Assembly (NCBI GenBank): GCA_964387985.1
Contig: CAYLZG010000037.1
Span: 1 to 28,911, forward strand
Direction: 5' to 3'
DNA from: JALOOB01 sp964387985
Lineage (GTDB): Bacteria; Chloroflexota; Anaerolineae; CG2-30-64-16
DNA: 28,911 nt
Position 1 is the stretch's first letter. Each line of letters begins with the position of its first letter. Below, piece by piece: positions 18,355 to 25,522 of this stretch. The position numbers and the translations under genes were made by a program. The notes beneath the pieces were generated by a model. That model was not told the origin of the DNA, searched no databases, and was given only the letters and a program-made list of their open reading frames with translations.

Positions 18355-19176
18355 GTGGACCCGCTGGTTTTCTCGATTCCCGGTAATGCAGCCTGCGATG
18401 ACGACCTTCAACTCGAGGCGTGTTCGCCGTGCGACATCACTGGGTCGATGTGGGAAGAACTGGCCGCTCACATCGCAGGCGAACCCAGGCTCATCCCATA
18501 CCCCGCCTCTGTGCTCGCACGGCGCTGCCATGAAGGCTGTGCCGCGTTGGCAGCCTGTAACGGCCACATAGTCAGCTACATCAGCCTGGTGCCGGTTCTG
18601 CAACGTGGACGGGGTCGCCAGGCGTGGTCCGAGATTGCACGAGTATTGGGTGTTGATCGGGCGTCGCTCCCCTGCACAGGAATTTACGAATTTACGAGCA
18701 GTTGGACCCATCCGGCCTGGCGAAGGCGGAGGGTCAGCCTTGCTCTGCGTCCGCCTCTTCTCGAACGCTTCCTGCCCGACGGAGGGTTCAATAATGCGCT
18801 TGGGATCAGCGGCATGGTCGGTCTTGCGTCGCCGATCCTGGCTCGCCTTGGCTGGCAGGTTCTCGGCTGGGGTGCGGCGCCATTCGTAACCAGTCTCATC
18901 GGCGTTCCATCCCGGGATTTTCCGGAACAGGCGGCGCTGGGCTGGCGGCCTCCTGAAGGTCACAAGCTTTACGAGGGACCATCCGTTCCGTTCGGCGATC
19001 CGACTCATGCGTGGGAGCAGTATTGCTACTGCTGGGTATCGAGCTTGAGCTTTGCAGCTGACCTTGACGCTGCGCTGGCGATGCTGCTGGATGGCGACCT
19101 TCACCGCTGGCGTTCAGCGATGGTCCGCGCTTTCGCCGTGCCCATGTCGCCGCACAGGTTAGCCTTTCTGCCGTAA
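18355..19176 (+). CDS. GNAT-like acyltransferase-fold protein with degenerate CoA motif
   Basis: I choose the GTG at 18355 because AAGGAG (18343-18348) lies 6 nt upstream; the frame is open further back but overlaps paralog B. The protein has 273 residues. CAALAACNGHIVSYISLVPV resembles the beta2-beta3 hairpin of GNAT folds, and IYEFTSSWTHPAWRRRRVSL resembles beta4 plus the CoA-binding turn. In that turn the usual R-x-x-G-x-G/A reads R-R-R-R-V-S, so the glycines for the CoA pyrophosphate are missing. The C-terminal half (GMVGLASPILARLGWQVLGW and onward) is not assigned. It lies 49 nt after paralog B and 12 nt before the lipoprotein gene. It may modify a partner in the cluster or be a catalytically silent sensor. 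The GNAT call is by eye and moderate. Confidence 0.55.
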   Translation: MDPLVFSIPGNAACDDDLQLEACSPCDITGSMWEELAAHIAGEPRLIPYPASVLARRCHEGCAALAACNGHIVSYISLVPVLQRGRGRQAWSEIARVLGVDRASLPCTGIYEFTSSWTHPAWRRRRVSLALRPPLLERFLPDGGFNNALGISGMVGLASPILARLGWQVLGWGAAPFVTSLIGVPSRDFPEQAALGWRPPEGHKLYEGPSVPFGDPTHAWEQYCYCWVSSLSFAADLDAALAMLLDGDLHRWRSAMVRAFAVPMSPHRLAFLP

Positions 19177-19188
19177 GAGGAGTTGGCC

Positions 19189-21009
19189 ATGTGGCCTGCA
19201 CCAAGTCTTCGACGATCTTTGCTGCCGGTGTGTGTTGCTCTGGGCTTGGCCGGGTGTCTTTCGGGAGCCCCCGATGCCGCGCCGCCCCTGTCATCTTCAA
19301 CCGTCTCCACTCCGGCTCCTGCGGTTGCGAACAGGATAGTGAGCGACACGCTCACTATCCTCTACTGGCAGGCGCCCACGGTGCTCAATCCTCACATGGC
19401 GCAGGCGGCGAAAGACCGGGCCGCTTGCCGTATCACCTATGAGCCGTTAGCCAGCTACGATCGCAATGGCAACCTGGTCCCGTTCCTCGCTGCCGAGATC
19501 CCGAGTCTGGAAAACGGCGGCGTTGCCGCAGATGGCAGATCCGTTACCTGGAAGCTGAAACAAGAAGTCCTTTGGTCTGACGGAAAACCATTCACCGCGG
19601 CCGATGTGCTCTTCACCTACCGGTTTGCGACGGACCCATCGATTCGTGCCTCCACATCGGGCAGCTACAGTGCCATTCAGACGGTCGAAGCGACAGATGA
19701 TTACACTGTGCGCATTAGATTCAAAGACGTCAATCCTGCTTGGGCAGCGCCCTTCGTCGGCGTCATGGGCATGATCCTGCCTGAACACGCCTTCGCCGGC
19801 TATTCCAATCCCCTGGAAGCGCCCGTCAACACGCTGCCAGTGGGCACGGGACCCTACCGGGCGGTATCGTTCAAGCCCCAGGAGGTTCTGTTCATGGGCA
19901 ATGAACTCATCGAAACCAACAAAATCGTCTTTGAGCCCAATCCATACTTCCGCGATCCCGATAAGCCATACTTCAGCCAGGTGGTGCTCAAGGGGGGTGG
20001 CACGGTGAACGAGGCTGCGCGCTCCGTATTTCAGGTCGGCGACGCGGATTTTACGCACAACCTGCAGCTGATGAACGCGCAAGCTTTGGCGAACCTGCAA
20101 AGTAACACGACGAAAGGCCGGCTCGTTAACCAGTTCGGCGCCTATGTAGAGCGCATCTTGCTCAACCGCACCGATCCCAATCGGGCAACTGACGAAGGCG
20201 AGCGGGCCAGCGTGCAGTACCCCCACCCCTTCTTCAGCGATCGGAAGGTCCGTCAAGCCTTTAGCCTCGTTATCGACCGCGACGCCATCGCTGCTCTGTA
20301 TGGGCCTGCCGGTCGGCAAACGTCTAACATGCTGGTTTCGCCCGAAATGTACGCGTCGCCCAACACGAGCTATGAGTATGACCCAGCGAAGGCCGCAGCG
20401 CTCCTTGACGAGGCCGGTTGGATCGATAGCAACGGCGACGGAGTTCGCGAGCGTGATGGTCTTCGCATGACTGTCACATACCAAACGTCAGTCGATGCGC
20501 AGAGACAGAGGATCCAGGAGATCGTGAAGCGAAGTTTGGAGGCTATCGGGGTCGAGGTCAAGCTCAAGATTATCGATTCAAGCGTCTTTTTCGGCAATGA
20601 CCCCGCCAACACTGGGACGCGCTATCACTTCTATGCCGACATGGAGCAGTTCTCCACCGGCAACCTGGTTCCGGATCCTGGTGCGTACATGCAGTGGTGG
20701 ACCTGCAGCGAAGTCTCCCAGAAAGCCAACGGCTGGGCAGGCCGAAACATCGAACGGTGGTGTAGCCCGGAGTACGACGAGCTATATGCGCAAAGCGCGC
20801 GCGAGGTAAACCCCGAACGCAGAAAGCAGCTCTTCATCGCGATGAACGACATGATCATCAATGACATCGTGCTCATACCGATAGGTCATCGCGCAGAGGT
20901 CTTCGGCGCGAGCAACACGCTCGAAGGCGTCGATCTGACGCCGTGGGATGCCGAGACATGGAATATCCAGGACTGGACCCGGCGCACGCCGGGCGAGGTG
21001 GCGCCATGA
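19189..21009 (+). CDS. Peptide/nickel-type ABC transporter substrate-binding lipoprotein (SBP family 5), orphan
   Basis: The ATG at 19189 has GAGGAG (19177-19182) 6 nt upstream; the TTG at 19183 is too close to that site. The protein has 606 residues. MWPAPSLRR, a hydrophobic stretch and the lipobox LAGC (20-23) mark a lipoprotein, followed by a Ser/Pro/Ala-rich linker. Family features are ILYWQAPTVLNPHMAQAAKD, ITYEPLASYD, VTWKLKQEVLWSDGKPFTAA, DVLFTYRF, LPVGTGPYR, VRQAFSLVIDRDAI and the C-terminal LIPIGHRAEV. Relatives bind oligopeptides, nickel complexes or sugars outside the membrane for Dpp/Opp-type importers. No permease or ABC ATPase gene lies nearby, and the stop overlaps the start of the receptor gene, so it may present a ligand to that receptor (inference). 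Confidence 0.88.
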   Translation: MWPAPSLRRSLLPVCVALGLAGCLSGAPDAAPPLSSSTVSTPAPAVANRIVSDTLTILYWQAPTVLNPHMAQAAKDRAACRITYEPLASYDRNGNLVPFLAAEIPSLENGGVAADGRSVTWKLKQEVLWSDGKPFTAADVLFTYRFATDPSIRASTSGSYSAIQTVEATDDYTVRIRFKDVNPAWAAPFVGVMGMILPEHAFAGYSNPLEAPVNTLPVGTGPYRAVSFKPQEVLFMGNELIETNKIVFEPNPYFRDPDKPYFSQVVLKGGGTVNEAARSVFQVGDADFTHNLQLMNAQALANLQSNTTKGRLVNQFGAYVERILLNRTDPNRATDEGERASVQYPHPFFSDRKVRQAFSLVIDRDAIAALYGPAGRQTSNMLVSPEMYASPNTSYEYDPAKAAALLDEAGWIDSNGDGVRERDGLRMTVTYQTSVDAQRQRIQEIVKRSLEAIGVEVKLKIIDSSVFFGNDPANTGTRYHFYADMEQFSTGNLVPDPGAYMQWWTCSEVSQKANGWAGRNIERWCSPEYDELYAQSAREVNPERRKQLFIAMNDMIINDIVLIPIGHRAEVFGASNTLEGVDLTPWDAETWNIQDWTRRTPGEVAP

Positions 21010-22949
21010 AAGCAAGCCCGTTAGCCGTCTTTCGGGACCTGAGAATCAGCACCAAGCTGGAGCTCGGATTCGGCGCGTTCGTCCTCCTTGCACTCCTGGC
21101 CGCGGCTGCCAGCTTCGCCGGCAGCACCGAGGCGACGAACAAGGCCAACCTCACCAGCACGGTCCGCATGCCCGTGGCGTTGACCGCAGCGCAGGCGCAG
21201 ACCGATCTCTTGCGGCTCACGGGCGACATCCGCGGTTACCTGGCCCTCGGAGACCAAGAATATTGGGACAGTTACGGGGAGTCGGAGAACGCTTTCCGGG
21301 CCGACCTGGCGGCACTGGAGCAGCTCCAGCCATATTTCGACCCACTCAACGCCTACCGGTTCGAGCAGCTCAAAGCGGAGTACGAAGAGTGGTCCGCTCT
21401 CCCCAGTCGCCTGTACTCGCTTCGTAATGACCAACTCGAACGCGAACCCGCCTACCGTCTCCTGGCTACCGACGGCGTGCGGTCTGCCGGCAAGGTGCTG
21501 ATTGCAGTGAATGCGCTGATAGACGCTCCACGGACCCCTGGCACGGAGAGTATGGCGCAGATCCAGGAGATGGCGGATTTCCAGGGCACCTTCGCAGCCA
21601 TGCTATCTGCGCTGCGCGGCTACACGACGACACGCAACCGCATCTTCAGGCAGGAATACGAAGTCAATCTTACGGCGAACGATATCAGTTGGGACGAGGT
21701 ATGGAGCAAGCGCGACGAACTGCCCGCGGACCAGCAGAAGCTGCTCGACCAGGCAGAGGAGAATCGAGCCGCGTTCCTGGCGTTGCCGGATCAGATCTTC
21801 CCCCTGCTGGAGGGCGAGAGTTGGCGCGAGGATCTGTACTTGTTCCGAACGGAGGGTGTTCCACTCACCGACCGAATGCAGAGCCTCCTCGCCGACATGA
21901 CGTCGGACCAGCAGGTGCGCCTGACCACGGAGCTCGAGGAAGGGCGGCAGGCGTTGATCATTTCGAACCGGCAAATCGTCGCAGGAGGTCTCGCTGCGTT
22001 GGTTGTAGGCGTGTTGTTGGCAATTATCACGCGTGCCAATATCGCCACCCCCATTCGACGACTGACAGGAGTCGCGGAGAAGATCCAGTCGGGTGACCTT
22101 AATGCTCAGGCCAGGGTCGAATCGCGCGATGAGATCGGCATCCTGGCGCGAACTTTTAACAGCATGACCTCACAGCTAAAGTCGACTTTGACCCAGGTGC
22201 GGAAGGAGAAGGCGCGGGCTGACAACCTGCTCAACGTGGTCATCCCGCTGGGCGTGCAGTTGTCATCGGAGAAGGACTTCAATCTCTTGCTCGAGCGGAC
22301 AGTCGTCGAGGCCGAGGCCTTCTGCCGCGCCAGCGGCGGACTTCTGTACCTGCGCTCGGATGGGGATCTCCTAAAGCCTGTCATCGCACGCTACGCGACA
22401 CAGGGGGTAAACCCAGGAGGCGCAACGGTGAATCCGGTCGAGCGCGATGCCATGCTGCTCGCGGGAGCCGTCGATTGTCGCGAGACGCGATACATACCAG
22501 CGCAAGCAGCCTTGACCGGGCGCACGTTGAACCTGGACCTGGCGAAAGAAGAGGTGATGCCGGAGTACGAGCTTGCCCTCGAGATATCCGAATCCAGCGA
22601 GCGGCTGCTTTCGGTGCTCGCGATACCGCTGAAGAATAACGAAGGCTATGTTCTGGGAGTGCTTGAGCTACTCAATGCCAAAGACCCCGAGAGTGGGGCG
22701 CCGGTGGCATTCGATGCAAACCTGCAGCAGATGATGGAATCGTATTCGTCGCTGGCAGTCGCTGCACTCGAAGCATACATCCGTGAGCAGAGCTTGCGGC
22801 AGGAAATCCAGCAGTTGCGCATTGAGATCGACGAGGCGAAGCGCCAGCAGCAGGTCAGCGAGATCGTGGACACCGACTTCTTCCAGGATCTGCAGGTGCG
22901 GGCTCGTGCAATGCGAGGACGCAGGCGCCAGTCTCTGGCCTCCGAATAG
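21006..22949 (+). CDS. HAMP-GAF transmembrane receptor without a recognisable output domain
   Basis: The ATG at 21006 overlaps the lipoprotein stop (ATGA), implying translational coupling. The protein has 647 residues: TM1 about 20-38; an extracytoplasmic, probably four-helix-bundle region about 40-318 (MCP-sensor/CHASE3-like; DLLRLTGDIRGYLALGDQEY); TM2 about 322-343; HAMP about 344-397 (TPIRRLTGVAEKIQSGDLNA, RDEIGILARTFNSMTSQL); GAF about 415-595 (DFNLLLERTVVEAEAFCRAS, LAIPLKNNEGYVLGVLELLN); and a charged helical tail 596-640 (QLRIEIDEAKRQQQVSEI, DTDFFQDLQVRARAMRG). There is no histidine kinase, GGDEF, cyclase or methyl-accepting signalling domain. It is the last gene of the rightward unit, so it probably signals by protein contact, perhaps through the tail. 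The ligand is unknown. Confidence 0.85.
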   Translation: MKASPLAVFRDLRISTKLELGFGAFVLLALLAAAASFAGSTEATNKANLTSTVRMPVALTAAQAQTDLLRLTGDIRGYLALGDQEYWDSYGESENAFRADLAALEQLQPYFDPLNAYRFEQLKAEYEEWSALPSRLYSLRNDQLEREPAYRLLATDGVRSAGKVLIAVNALIDAPRTPGTESMAQIQEMADFQGTFAAMLSALRGYTTTRNRIFRQEYEVNLTANDISWDEVWSKRDELPADQQKLLDQAEENRAAFLALPDQIFPLLEGESWREDLYLFRTEGVPLTDRMQSLLADMTSDQQVRLTTELEEGRQALIISNRQIVAGGLAALVVGVLLAIITRANIATPIRRLTGVAEKIQSGDLNAQARVESRDEIGILARTFNSMTSQLKSTLTQVRKEKARADNLLNVVIPLGVQLSSEKDFNLLLERTVVEAEAFCRASGGLLYLRSDGDLLKPVIARYATQGVNPGGATVNPVERDAMLLAGAVDCRETRYIPAQAALTGRTLNLDLAKEEVMPEYELALEISESSERLLSVLAIPLKNNEGYVLGVLELLNAKDPESGAPVAFDANLQQMMESYSSLAVAALEAYIREQSLRQEIQQLRIEIDEAKRQQQVSEIVDTDFFQDLQVRARAMRGRRRQSLASE

Positions 22950-22975
22950 CCCGTCCTCCGAGCAGATCCTGCCAC

Positions 22976-23014
22976 AAAAAGGGGCTGCCTGGATGTTCGG
23001 TCCGGGCAGCCCCT
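22976..23014 (-). terminator. Intrinsic terminator of the aldolase gene
   Basis: AGGGGCTGCC (22980-22989) pairs perfectly with GGCAGCCCCT (23005-23014) around a 15-nt loop. On the minus strand the stem is followed directly by TTTTT (22976-22980). It lies 36 nt past the aldolase stop. On the plus strand, where the receptor gene ends at 22949, the same stem lacks a T tract but may still slow polymerase. Confidence 0.85.
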
Positions 23015-23050
23015 CTGTGCCGGTCTTATGCGCGCTGGTACTGGAAAGGC

Positions 23051-24121
23051 TTACTGCTTGACGTAGCCCAGTTCTTCGAAGGCGAGCTTGAGCCGCGCCT
23101 TGAAGCTCTCCTCGCCCTTGCGCAGCCACGCGCGCGGGTCATAGTACTTCTTGTTCGGCTCGTCCGGGCCTTCCGGATTGCCGATCTGCCCCTGCAGATA
23201 GCCCTCGTTCTTGAGGTAGTAGCCCCTGATGCCGTCCCACAACGCCCACTGCAGATCCGTGTCGATGTTCATCTTGATGACGCCGTAAGAGACCGCCTCG
23301 CGGATCTCCTCCAGGGTCGAGCCTGAACCGCCGTGGAAGACCAGGTCGAGCGGCTTCTCCGCCGTGCCGAATTTCTCCTGGACGTAGACCTGGCAGTTGT
23401 GCAGGATCACCGGGCGCAGCTTGACGTTGCCCGGCTTGTACACCCCGTGCACGTTGCCGAAGGCCGCGGCGATGGTGAAGCGCGGGCTCACCTGCATCAA
23501 CTGCTCGTAGGCGTAAGACACTTCCTCGGGCTGGGTGTACAGCCGCGAGCTGCTGACACCGGTGTTGTCCACCCCGTCCTCTTCGCCGCCGGTGACGCCC
23601 AGCTCGATTTCGAGGGTCATGCCGAGCTTGCTCATGCGCTCCAGATAGCGCTTGCAGATCTCAATATTCTCTTCCAAGGATTCTTCAGAGAGATCCAGCA
23701 TGTGAGAACTGAACAGCGGCTTGCGGTGTGTCTTGAAGTAGGCTTCGCTGGCATCCAGCAAACCATCCACCCATGGCAGGAGCTTCTTGGCACAGTGGTC
23801 GGTGTGTACGAGGACGCGCACGCCGTACTGCTCCGCCAGTTGATGAATATGCATGGCTCCGGCAACTGCACCGGCAATTGCAGCCCGCTGACCCTTGTTA
23901 TCCAGCGATTTTCCGGCATAAAACGCCGCGCCGCCGTTGGAGAACTGGATCACCATCGGTGCATCCAAATCACGGGCGGTCTCCAGGGCAGCATTCACCG
24001 TGTTGGTCCCGGTGCAGTTCGCAGCGGGCAACGCAAACTGATGCGCCTTCGCATACGCGAACACTTTCTGCACATCATCTCCGACGACAACACCAGCGGG
24101 GACTAGCTCATGGAGTGACAT
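23051..24121 (-). CDS. fbaA: Class II fructose-bisphosphate aldolase (FbaA type)
   Basis: This zinc enzyme cleaves fructose 1,6-bisphosphate to DHAP and glyceraldehyde 3-phosphate in glycolysis, or makes it in gluconeogenesis. I choose the ATG at 24121 with GGGAGG (24130-24135) 8 nt upstream, giving 356 residues, the usual size of the E. coli-type enzyme. Motifs: PAANCTGTNTVNAAL; VLVHTDHCAKKLLPWVDGLL with catalytic D108 and zinc ligand H109; EIELGVTGGEEDGVDNT; AAAFGNVHGVYKPGN; FHGGSGST; and NIDTDLQWALWDG for substrate binding. It sits 71 nt after the MFS gene with its own candidate promoter and a clear terminator, so it may be transcribed alone. Its place next to the methyltransferase set may be coincidental. 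Confidence 0.97.
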   Translation of the reverse strand: MSLHELVPAGVVVGDDVQKVFAYAKAHQFALPAANCTGTNTVNAALETARDLDAPMVIQFSNGGAAFYAGKSLDNKGQRAAIAGAVAGAMHIHQLAEQYGVRVLVHTDHCAKKLLPWVDGLLDASEAYFKTHRKPLFSSHMLDLSEESLEENIEICKRYLERMSKLGMTLEIELGVTGGEEDGVDNTGVSSSRLYTQPEEVSYAYEQLMQVSPRFTIAAAFGNVHGVYKPGNVKLRPVILHNCQVYVQEKFGTAEKPLDLVFHGGSGSTLEEIREAVSYGVIKMNIDTDLQWALWDGIRGYYLKNEGYLQGQIGNPEGPDEPNKKYYDPRAWLRKGEESFKARLKLAFEELGYVKQ

Positions 24122-24159
24122 TCTGACGACCTCCCTTCCGTCTAAGACGCTCAAATAGT

Positions 24160-24188
24160 AGTATGACGTATGTGAGCCGGAAAGTAAA
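24160..24188 (-). promoter_or_regulatory. Candidate promoter for the aldolase gene
   Basis: On the minus strand TTTACT (24183-24188) and CATACT (24160-24165) are separated by 17 nt, about 40 nt upstream of the aldolase ATG. The region is clearly AT-richer than the flanking genes. The match is moderate. Confidence 0.45.
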
Positions 24189-24192
24189 AATA

Positions 24193-25422
24193 CTAGCGCA
24201 CCTTAACCAGTCCCCCGACGATGACCCCTACCAACGCCATGGCTCCGGCGCTGATAAAAGCCAGAGGCCACCCGGAAGACTCCGCCAGCGCGCCTACGAT
24301 CATCGGACCCAAGAGCATGCCCGCGTTCTGTCCGACCATCACCACGGCCATTGCCATCCCGCCCAGTCGCACGTCGCCGGTTGCCTCCACAGCAGCGGAG
24401 AAGATGGTTGTCGGGATCACCCCCAGCACGAGACCGATTGCGACGAGCACGGCGATCAGAAGCGCGAAACCGGTGAGGCCGGCCAGCGACACCAGTACCG
24501 CCGAGCATACGAGTCCGATAAGAAATGGCTTCTTACGGGACCTGATACGGTCTGAAATGGCCCCGCCTACGGGAGCGGAGATGAGAGTCAGGAATGTCGG
24601 GATGCCGGCCACCAGTGCGGCCTGGGTGAGACCCAGACCGTGCCCCGCGGCCAGAAATGTCGGCAGGTAGCTGCTGAAGCCAATAAGAGATGCGTTGAAC
24701 GCGGCAAAGGTGGCAGACAGGAGCCAGACGTTCCGGTTTCGCAGCACGCGGCCCAAGCCACCATCCGCCGGTGCATCCGCCGCCCGCGCACCTGCTTCCG
24801 GCTCTGCCGACGCAGGAGCTGCGGGCGCAGGACGTACAAAGAGTAGATAGAGTGCGGTCGTCACTGCGGCATAGGCCGCGCCGGCCCACCAGACGGACTG
24901 CCAGCCGGACGATTGTGCGAGGGCGGGTGCAACGATCAGCATGATGATGGTGCCCAACGGCACCCATGCGGACCAGACGCCCATCGCGGCGCCCCGTTTC
25001 TCGGCGCCGAACCACCGGGCGATGATTGCAGGCGCCAGTACAGCCACGAGGCTCGTCCCGACGCCCTCGATGACGCGGCTGGCCAGCAGCACGTTCATGT
25101 CGCGGCTGAGCGCGCCGAGCACTGCCCCCACGACGATCGAACCGCCGGCGAGCAGGCCCGTCACCTTAAAGCCAAACCGTTGCAGGATGAAACCGGAGGG
25201 CAGCGCGAGAATCAGGCCGGTGATGGCAAAAACCGACATCAACAGGCCTGCGCTGCTGACCGAGATGCCCAGCGCGTCCATGATGACGGACATGATGGGC
25301 GGGATCTTGAACTGGTTGAGGGGTGCGGCAACGCTGAAGAGCAGCAGTAGCACCAGGATCAGCCAGGCCGCCGCACCGGTATTGAAGGTGCGCGTGGAAG
25401 TGCGGGTTGTGCTCTGGGTCAT
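24193..25422 (-). CDS. Major facilitator superfamily transporter
   Basis: The ATG at 25422 follows GAGGT with a 6-nt spacer. The protein has 409 residues with about twelve hydrophobic segments in two halves. The halves are separated by a cytoplasmic loop rich in Ala/Pro/Glu (about 200-225; PAPAAPASAEPEAGARAADA). The loop 2-3 motif is LILALPSGFILQRFGFKVTG, the equivalent in the second half is APVGGAISDRIRSRKKPF, and the first half has RVIEGVGTSLVAVLAPAIIA. The general form is that of CynX/NNP-like or anion:cation symporter-like MFS importers; the substrate cannot be read. It lies downstream of the corrinoid/URO-D genes on the same strand, so uptake of a methylated substrate is a reasonable guess. 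Confidence 0.88.
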   Translation of the reverse strand: MTQSTTRTSTRTFNTGAAAWLILVLLLLFSVAAPLNQFKIPPIMSVIMDALGISVSSAGLLMSVFAITGLILALPSGFILQRFGFKVTGLLAGGSIVVGAVLGALSRDMNVLLASRVIEGVGTSLVAVLAPAIIARWFGAEKRGAAMGVWSAWVPLGTIIMLIVAPALAQSSGWQSVWWAGAAYAAVTTALYLLFVRPAPAAPASAEPEAGARAADAPADGGLGRVLRNRNVWLLSATFAAFNASLIGFSSYLPTFLAAGHGLGLTQAALVAGIPTFLTLISAPVGGAISDRIRSRKKPFLIGLVCSAVLVSLAGLTGFALLIAVLVAIGLVLGVIPTTIFSAAVEATGDVRLGGMAMAVVMVGQNAGMLLGPMIVGALAESSGWPLAFISAGAMALVGVIVGGLVKVR

Positions 25423-25446
25423 GAAGGCACCTCTGAGCCGTCAGTT

Positions 25447-25496
25447 ACAAAGAGCACAGAGATGCGGGCTGAATTCACGATCTCTGTGCTCTTTGT
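25447..25496. repeat. 17-bp perfect inverted repeat (large hairpin) between URO-D protein 1 and MFS genes
   Basis: ACAAAGAGCACAGAGAT (25447-25463) is the exact reverse complement of ATCTCTGTGCTCTTTGT (25480-25496). The 16-nt loop contains the palindrome TGAATTCA (25470-25477). No T tract follows on either strand. It lies 14 nt upstream of the MFS ribosome site and 27 nt after the URO-D stop. It could be a processing or stability hairpin, an attenuator, or a dispersed repeat element. Confidence 0.85.
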
Positions 25497-25522
25497 GATG
25501 TATCGGTGATGCTTGTCAGTCG

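Noticed and set aside
19447..20484. Minus-strand frames opposite the cluster genes (also 16017-16988, 18331-19104, 9696-10445)
   Set aside because: Each is a mirror of a real gene whose family motifs are clear; none has its own regulatory signals.
25445..25500. The inverted repeat as a CRISPR repeat or insertion-sequence end
   Set aside because: There is a single pair only, with no spacers, no target-site duplication and no transposase frame between or beside the arms.
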